This document shows positions 58,364 through 64,000 of a stretch of DNA of 64,000 bases, one piece after another. Numbering within the stretch: position 1 is the stretch's first letter; each line of letters opens with the position of its first letter. This DNA is from Zizania palustris (taxonomy: Eukaryota; Streptophyta; Magnoliopsida; Poales; Poaceae), in NCBI GenBank assembly GCA_019279435.1, contig JAAALK010000283.1, positions 58,819,700-58,883,699 of the forward strand, written 5' to 3'. Both the position numbers and the translations under genes were made by a program. A model generated the notes under the pieces. It did no database searches. It was not told the origin of the DNA and saw only the letters and a list, made by a program, of their open reading frames with translations.

Positions 58364-59408
58364 TCAAACTCTGAGGAGGTAGATGCTGAGCTCAGGGCCG
58401 CCATTGCCGTCGGGGCTGACCATGTAGAACGCCTCCGAGTCCTTCGACCCCACCACCCTCTCGAACCTGGCCCTCATGTACATCATGTCCCCCTCGCCGC
58501 CAGCGCCACCGCCGTCCGGGAGGACGCCGGCGCCGACGGAGACTGGCTCGACGGCGCGCAGAACGTGCCACTCGTCGGCGCCGCACTCCCGCCGCACCGC
58601 GTACCCGCACTTGCGCCCGTTGCAGTAGGCGCGCCACGTCGTCTCCTCCAGCAGCGGCGCCGCCGCCCGCCGCTTCTCGCCTGCGATGCGCGCGGTTATG
58701 AGAAGGGTCGGAGGTCAGGTGATATCTCTGTAAGTGAGGAACACGAAGCGGAGATGGTATGTCAGCAGCTAGCGTACGTGGGTCACCTGTGTTCGGCGGC
58801 GCCTTCTTCTCGCACTCGAGCGCGAGGCGCACGAGGCCGGAGGCCATCTCCCTGACGAGCGCGCCCGTGGAGTATCCAGCGAGCTCGAGCATCATCGCCG
58901 GCGCGGCGCGCGGGTCCGTCTGCAGCGCGAGGTGCACGCGGCCCCGGAGGCGGCCGAAGATGGTGCCGGTGACCGCCCGCGAACCGGCTCCCCCGCGTCC
59001 GCGGCGCGCTCGCGCCAGCACGGACAGCACCGCCGACCGCAGCCGCGCCAGAGCCTCTCCGCGCTTCCTCGCCGCCGACGTCGCCCCCGCCGAGGGCGTG
59101 GAGGGGTAGTAGGGTGTGGAGACGAAAAAGGAGGCGACATCATCCTCCTCGTCCTCCTTGCCAACCCCACCACCATCCTCTTGTCCCAGCTGTGCTGCGA
59201 GCGGCGACGCCGGGCGCGGGCGGCGGCCATGCCGCACCCTGTTCCCTCTCTTCCCCAGCAGCCACCGGAGGCCACTGATTCCTCCTCCTCCGCCTCCCCA
59301 AGAGGCAGGGCTCATGGCCGACGAGGATACTAGTGGCGAGGCTCGCGGGGACGGCGCTGCGTGCAAGGCCCTCGCCATGACGGCTTCAGCTCCAGCCCTC
59401 GGCCTCAT
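58364..59408 (-). CDS. MIZU-KUSSEI1-like protein (DUF617)
   Basis: Two exons, 59408-58787 and 58680-58364, joined in phase, give 312 residues. The N-terminal 145 residues are low-complexity (Ala, Arg, Gly, with an acidic patch GKEDEEDD). The DUF617 domain fills residues 145-311: AVTGTIFGRLRGRVHLALQ, MLELAGYSTGALVREM, SGLVRLALECEKK, then CNGRKCGYAVRREC, MYMRARFERVVGSKDSEAFY and SPDGNGGPELSIYLLRV. MIZ1 of Arabidopsis is an ER-associated protein needed for root hydrotropism; most rice paralogues have no assigned role. The start is uncertain: the ATG at 59378 (MARALHA) has a better context. The ATG at 59408 overlaps a CATGCATGCATG tract with two further out-of-frame ATGs. Confidence 0.93.
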
Positions 59409-62400
59409 GCATGCATGCGTTTACGTGCCAACATGACACGCCACATTATATCAAGCCGGAGAAAGCGAGCACAGCCACCACCACGAAGCATATAAAGAGA
59501 TACAGTTAGCTACTTGTTTTTTAGTTTATTTCGTGAGTTTAGAATCTAAATCGTTTGTTTCAATTTCAAATTTTAAAAGTAACCCTTCAGGAGCTGAAAC
59601 AAAAAGGTTCCGAGTTACGAAACTATTTGTATTTACAGTTTTTTTAAGAAAAACTAAAACAAATTACATATGAATTAATCTAACTTTTTTAGGAGGAAGC
59701 TAGGGATAGGGGACAGCGTATTCAGGCATTGGGAGGAGGAAAGTATGTGGTGCGACACTGACAGGTTACTGTATGTGTGGCCACTAGTGCATGCACAGCT
59801 GCGGTTTACCAGTTTTGCAGCTTCAGACCCGTTCCTAACAGGGAATGGTTCATGGATGATTTTCTAAGAAATATTGACGAAAAAAGGTTTCTAGTAATTC
59901 ACAATCAATCAATCCTCTCGCCTCAACTATTGGGACATGCATATTCTTAGTAGATAACTTTTGAATTATAGTTCATTTCTATAATCTTTAGATTCTGTAA
60001 CTCTGCCTGTAACTGCAACAGTTGTTCTCCTTCATTTCATCACTTGATCTTGACGCCATTATCAACAATGACGTACTTACCCAAATCATATCGTCTAGTT
60101 GTTAATTAATTAACCACATAAGCATCCCATCACAACTAATCATGCTGCTGCTGCTGAAAGCGATAAGAGTTATCTCGTAACATCACCAAGGTTTCGTCAA
60201 TCTCGTGTCCGACAAGGTGTAGAGTGAAATTAAACTTATTGTAGATTATCATGTTTACCATGTTCTCTCGAGATGGGGCCATAAATTAATTGTGAGTAGA
60301 ATGCATCTTAACCGTAGTTTTTTAATTTCTAAACGGTTCAGATTAATCTCTACTACTAACTTAACGAGGACTGGTAGAACATACAAAGCGAAAAACCATC
60401 TAAAGTATTTTTATGTGATGGTTAAAGCGGTAATTTTCTATGCATGAAATCCAAGCGATATAATCTTTCTGGTAGAAGCATAGTTTCGAAGGACGAGATG
60501 AACTAGTATTATATGAAAAATCACTAATGACAGTCATATATAGATTATAATCAATTAAAAGTACCAAACTACCCTTTAAAATCAATGGTTACTTTAAAAT
60601 CAATGGTTACGATTGATCTACTAAGAATATAATACTACGAGTAGAACACACCTTAATGATTTTCATGCTAAGATATGCTCGAGTCATTCAGAAACAAGAT
60701 TAGAAGATAGCTTGTACCTAATGTGTGAGGTATTAGAAAATTAAACAGCACCGTCATGACTAATCATCCAAGGCGTTATGTTGTTAGTCTGCAAGCTTGC
60801 ATATGGATTGATAATTATTGTCTCATCATGCATGCAAAGTATGCATGATGATTGATTGCTACGTATCAGCATCATTTATGTTTTCTCTCTTTTTTTCCTC
60901 TCTGAAATAATGTCTACATCTTTCCGACTCAGGTTGCATAACCAGCGGTATGCAACTTTTGCTGCACCAATACAGTATTATCAATCAAATTAAAGAGTTA
61001 ATAACAGTATCATGTAAAAAAAAGAGCCGATACTTGAAAAGATTGGTGTAGCAGCAGTGGTTGTATCAAGACAAGAACTAATTGCAATTCAGATTTACCT
61101 TTCGCCGTTGCGACGATCTTGAGAGTGGCAAATTATCGAATCTCTCGGTGTTGAAAAAATTGATCTTGTTTGCAAAAATATTAATGCAGGACGAGGAATG
61201 GCTGTAAAATTGGTCAGCGAAAACCCCCAAAAGGAGGCGCTCCGGCGGAAGAAATGTTAGTCTGAAGAAAGAAACCTGCAAGTTTGATTATCTCAAGTTG
61301 TAACATTTTTATATCAATTGCTTGGCAGATCCAAGAGGCGAGCATAGTTAGGACAAGGAAAATATAGCTATTCTTTTGGTTGAGTCCAATTGTAACATCA
61401 CTTACTCCAAGTATCTTTCGCTCTAGGTTGCTAAAGGGAACAAGAGGGTTGGTCCTAAAAAGTGTCCTACTTAGTTATTTTAGCAAAGATGTCATAGTTG
61501 GCTAAAGTCAAGAAAGACCAAGGTGTATGGAACATTTGATTAGTGTTGGCAAATGGGCTTAATTAGGGCTCGCGAGTTGGTTCGGACTTAACTCATCATG
61601 TCTTGGAGGTACCATAAGCACGAGCCACCTTTCTTAGCTCAGCAGTTGGACGAGTCGAGTTCGGCTCAATCTCAGGCTCATTTTCTTTACTGAAACAATT
61701 GATGATATATCCTCTATTTAAATAGAAATTGAGGATTTATTTTTCTGACTCACATGTCATTGATTTGAATGGACCCTATATATCATTAAGCCATATGTCA
61801 TTGAGAAGTAGAGAATAATCTTCAATTTTCATCTTGAAGGAAGGTATATCATCAAATCTCCCGTGAATGAGTTAATTTTCCGTGGATTTGACTTGAATTG
61901 AAAGTATTCCTTTCAAGTTCTCCTCGGTTTCTACTTTGGTGGTTGTGTTAGATTTCCGGTTTGCCACAGGTTTTATGCAGTGGTTTTGTGTGGTTGTAAG
62001 AGGATATATTCCACAAGCAACAGCACTCTATTTTTTTGGGGGTAGAAGTTGAGTTCTTGTTCTCTAAATCACCATTTGGCAATTTCAAATGGAAGCCAAG
62101 CCACAGCTGAAACAACGGCAACAGCGGCTGGACGGTTGCAAACCAGCAATCAGTAGCAACTTTCTCTGAACACCTGCGTCACTCGAGACGACACGGTCAC
62201 GCATCAAAAGACAAATTCCGGCCAGACGCCGCAGGTTTTACAGTCTGTCCTGCTATCATCATATCTCAGCCTGCAAAAGAAGCAAAGGGTGAAAAAAAAG
62301 TAGAGCAAAACAGAGAGACTGAATAAAAAGCCTAGCTTTGCCTTCTCGGTGTAGCACCAACCAACCTTGCATATAGCCTCCAGGCAGGGCATGAACATGC

Positions 62401-62900
62401 CGGATCCATGGAAAGCAGCAGACATCAAGCAAAAAAAGGCAAATTGTTGGCAGGTTTTGGCTCAACGGAATTGCCAGGCATGTCGCGTGCATGCTTTGAG
62501 CCTTTCAGCTGGACAGCCTGCGTCTTGAACCCAAGATAAAGGAGGCCTGGATAGCAGTCGCCATCGTCCCTTCTGTCTCTCTGGACTCCAGTCACTTCTT
62601 AAATGCTCAAGAGTGGAGCTATAATCTTTTACTTTTGTAGCCCCTTTGAAAACAAGTGTTTTACATATGTGTAATGCATAAATGAAGTAATGAATCCTCT
62701 CAGAGTGATATTTGTATGCTACAACTCCATACGAAAGTGGAAGGTTTTGCATTCTACAGTTGCTCAAATAAGAGGTTACACAGCACAGGGAAGCAGGAAG
62801 GGATTTGTGATCATCTGAAGCCATACCGCGCCAGCTTCCGAGATGGCAGATATCAGATTCTTCAGCGATTGATATGGTACAAATCAGCTACATGTTTTCC
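59409..62900. other. intergenic region without recognised gene
   Basis: About 3.5 kb, mostly AT-rich. The part next to 59409 is the MIZ1-like gene's 5' region and begins with a RY-type CATGCATGCATGC tract. The part up to 62900 probably includes the 3' UTR of the PSP-domain gene. A direct duplication (TTTAAAATCAATGGTTAC twice) lies at about 60575-60610. Short frames at 61078-61281 and 62204-62824 show no known domain. Confidence 0.45.
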
Positions 62901-63616
62901 TCACCTCCTGTGGTGGTAATGCCTATCATGCCTGTCTCTGGAACTCGTGCTGTACTGGCTTGAGTACTGTCTGGTAGAGTGTGCATGAGGAGTCAATGCA
63001 CCATCATTGGCTGGCAGATTTTCGTAGCTTGAAGGGCTTCTCCATCCCCTGTCTGAGTGAGACCTTCCGATACTGGGGCTTGCTGGTCCGTAGTCATACG
63101 AGTGATATCTTGATGAACCATGATCAGCACCAGGAGGACCTCTATCGCGTTGTTCTCTTGAATCTGATGAATGATGGCGCCCTGAGTACTGAGGTGGAGT
63201 GCTGTCCCAGAGCCACCGGTCTCCATTTTCTGGAATGGGGCCATTTATTCCAGGGAATTCCACTGCCTTCCTTATCCGGAGCGGGGATGGTTCACCTTGC
63301 TCTGGAAGCTCTCCCTCTTCATATTCTTGTTTTATTTCCTCATCTCCAAAATGGTGATACCAGAAGGTTTGTCTTCGTCATCGACCACATCTAATAAACA
63401 ATTGTGTTCAGAGAAGACTGAGAAAACCATGATTTGGGGGGGGGGGACTTGTTTTAAGCATACACAGTTTCAAGTTTGTTGAGAGAACTGTAGGCATGAC
63501 CTTTGCTTGAATTATCAAGTGACAAACAGCCAAACAGGAAGGTTGAGCTTACCAAGGTAACCTGGAGGATAACCCAACTCACGCATTCTATGCAGCCATG
63601 GAGGTGGATCGTTTTC
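62901..63616 (-). pseudogene. PSP-domain spliceosome-associated (ZCCHC8-like) protein, 3' exons with apparent frameshift
   Basis: Two terminal exons of a gene that continues past the right edge. Exon 63616-63553 reads NDPPPWLHRMRELGYPPGYL, the core of the proline-rich PSP domain found in spliceosome-associated and zinc-knuckle proteins. The last exon (63390-62901) continues DVVDDEDKPSGITI. It then must change frame to reach FGDEEIKQEYEEGELPEQ and VEFPGINGPIPENGDRWLW, ending with a Ser/Arg/His-rich tail (RDRHDRHYHHRR). The shift falls in the run of four T on the minus strand at about 63347-63352. In the unshifted frame a stop follows within a few codons. This could be a real mutation, a sequencing error or unrecognised splicing; hence pseudogene is provisional. 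The upstream zinc-knuckle exons are not in the window. Confidence 0.75.
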
Positions 63617-64000
63617 CTGCAAGTTGATTTGTGAAACTCAGACAAAACTTCCGGAAGTTAAATAATACTGTCATATGTTTGTAGGACACTGGAGAAACTT
63701 CAGTGGTCATAAAAATTCTGAAAACAATAAGTTTTAACAAAAAAAAAAGATAATCACATAACCCTCTGGAATTTGTACTATGGAGTAGAGGTTTCTTGCA
63801 TCACATGCTAACGGGAAAACATAAGGCAAAAATGTTATTGCAACTGATCAGAGTAAAATTCCCCATTTTCCCCAACAGCTGCTTAAGAAACAAGTTGCAT
63901 TTTAAGAATAATCATGCCCTGGAAATTCATAAGAAATTCATTTAATATACAACAATGACCAGAGATTCGTGAACATAATATGACCCTTGGATTTATAAAT
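63617..64000 (-). other. intron of the PSP-domain gene
   Basis: AT-rich non-coding sequence upstream (minus strand) of the PSP exon, running to the window edge. The acceptor TTGCAG lies just before 63616. No further exon was recognised. Confidence 0.6.

Noticed and set aside
58565..59436. Several long plus-strand frames opposite the MIZ1-like gene
   Set aside because: Antisense shadows of a GC-rich exon; DUF617 similarity is only on the minus strand.
62462..62824. Minus-strand frame of 120 codons downstream of the PSP gene
   Set aside because: Contains no domain and follows the PSP stop codon, so it is probably 3' UTR.

Overview
The window is plant nuclear DNA, almost certainly from rice (Oryza) and probably chromosome 3. 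Evidence: split genes with GT-AG introns, GC-rich monocot-type first exons, dense grass MITEs, Helitrons, hAT elements and a Tat-lineage Ty3/gypsy retrotransposon. The first gene reads as rice CRINKLY4 (OsCR4), which is known on chromosome 3; the species and chromosome are inferred from recognition and were not searched.

There are five host genes, all on the minus strand. (1) The 5' half of the CRINKLY4-type receptor kinase runs off the left edge (1-1548). (2) A five-exon receptor-like kinase with almost no ectodomain lies at 27371-29377. (3) A complete eight-exon DECAPPING 5 / LSM14-type P-body protein lies at 32936-40269. (4) A two-exon MIZU-KUSSEI1-like (DUF617) protein lies at 58364-59408. 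(5) The 3' end of a PSP-domain spliceosome-associated protein lies at 62901-63616 and carries an apparent one-base frameshift. Nothing suggests that these neighbours act together; they are ordinary plant genes separated by transposon-filled spacers.

The spacers hold most of the structure. From left to right: a Stowaway MITE; a Helitron (3390 to about 9170) carrying four exons of a nicalin gene broken by a nonsense codon; a 2.9-kb hAT element (9269-12215) with a 1.75-kb solo LTR inside its TA/TATG tract; a 669-bp terminal-inverted-repeat element; a second 2.96-kb hAT (14461-17418) with a spliced but internally deleted transposase gene; and several Tourist, Stowaway and hAT MITEs with recognisable target duplications.

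From about 42136 to 56706 lies a second Helitron that captured pieces of an ALBINO3-type gene and of a PP2C phosphatase gene. An 11.6-kb Tat-lineage LTR retrotransposon (44188-55809, TSD GATTA) is inserted in an intron of the captured PP2C. Its two 485-bp LTRs differ at only two positions, so it is young. It has a long minus-strand gag-pol frame interrupted near the start by an in-frame amber codon, a 118-bp tandem repeat array, and a multi-exon antisense gene on the plus strand.

I found no rRNA or tRNA genes and no CRISPR or prokaryotic system. The most noteworthy points are the Helitron/retrotransposon nest, the spliced antisense gene, the cluster of related hAT insertions and the frameshift in the PSP gene.
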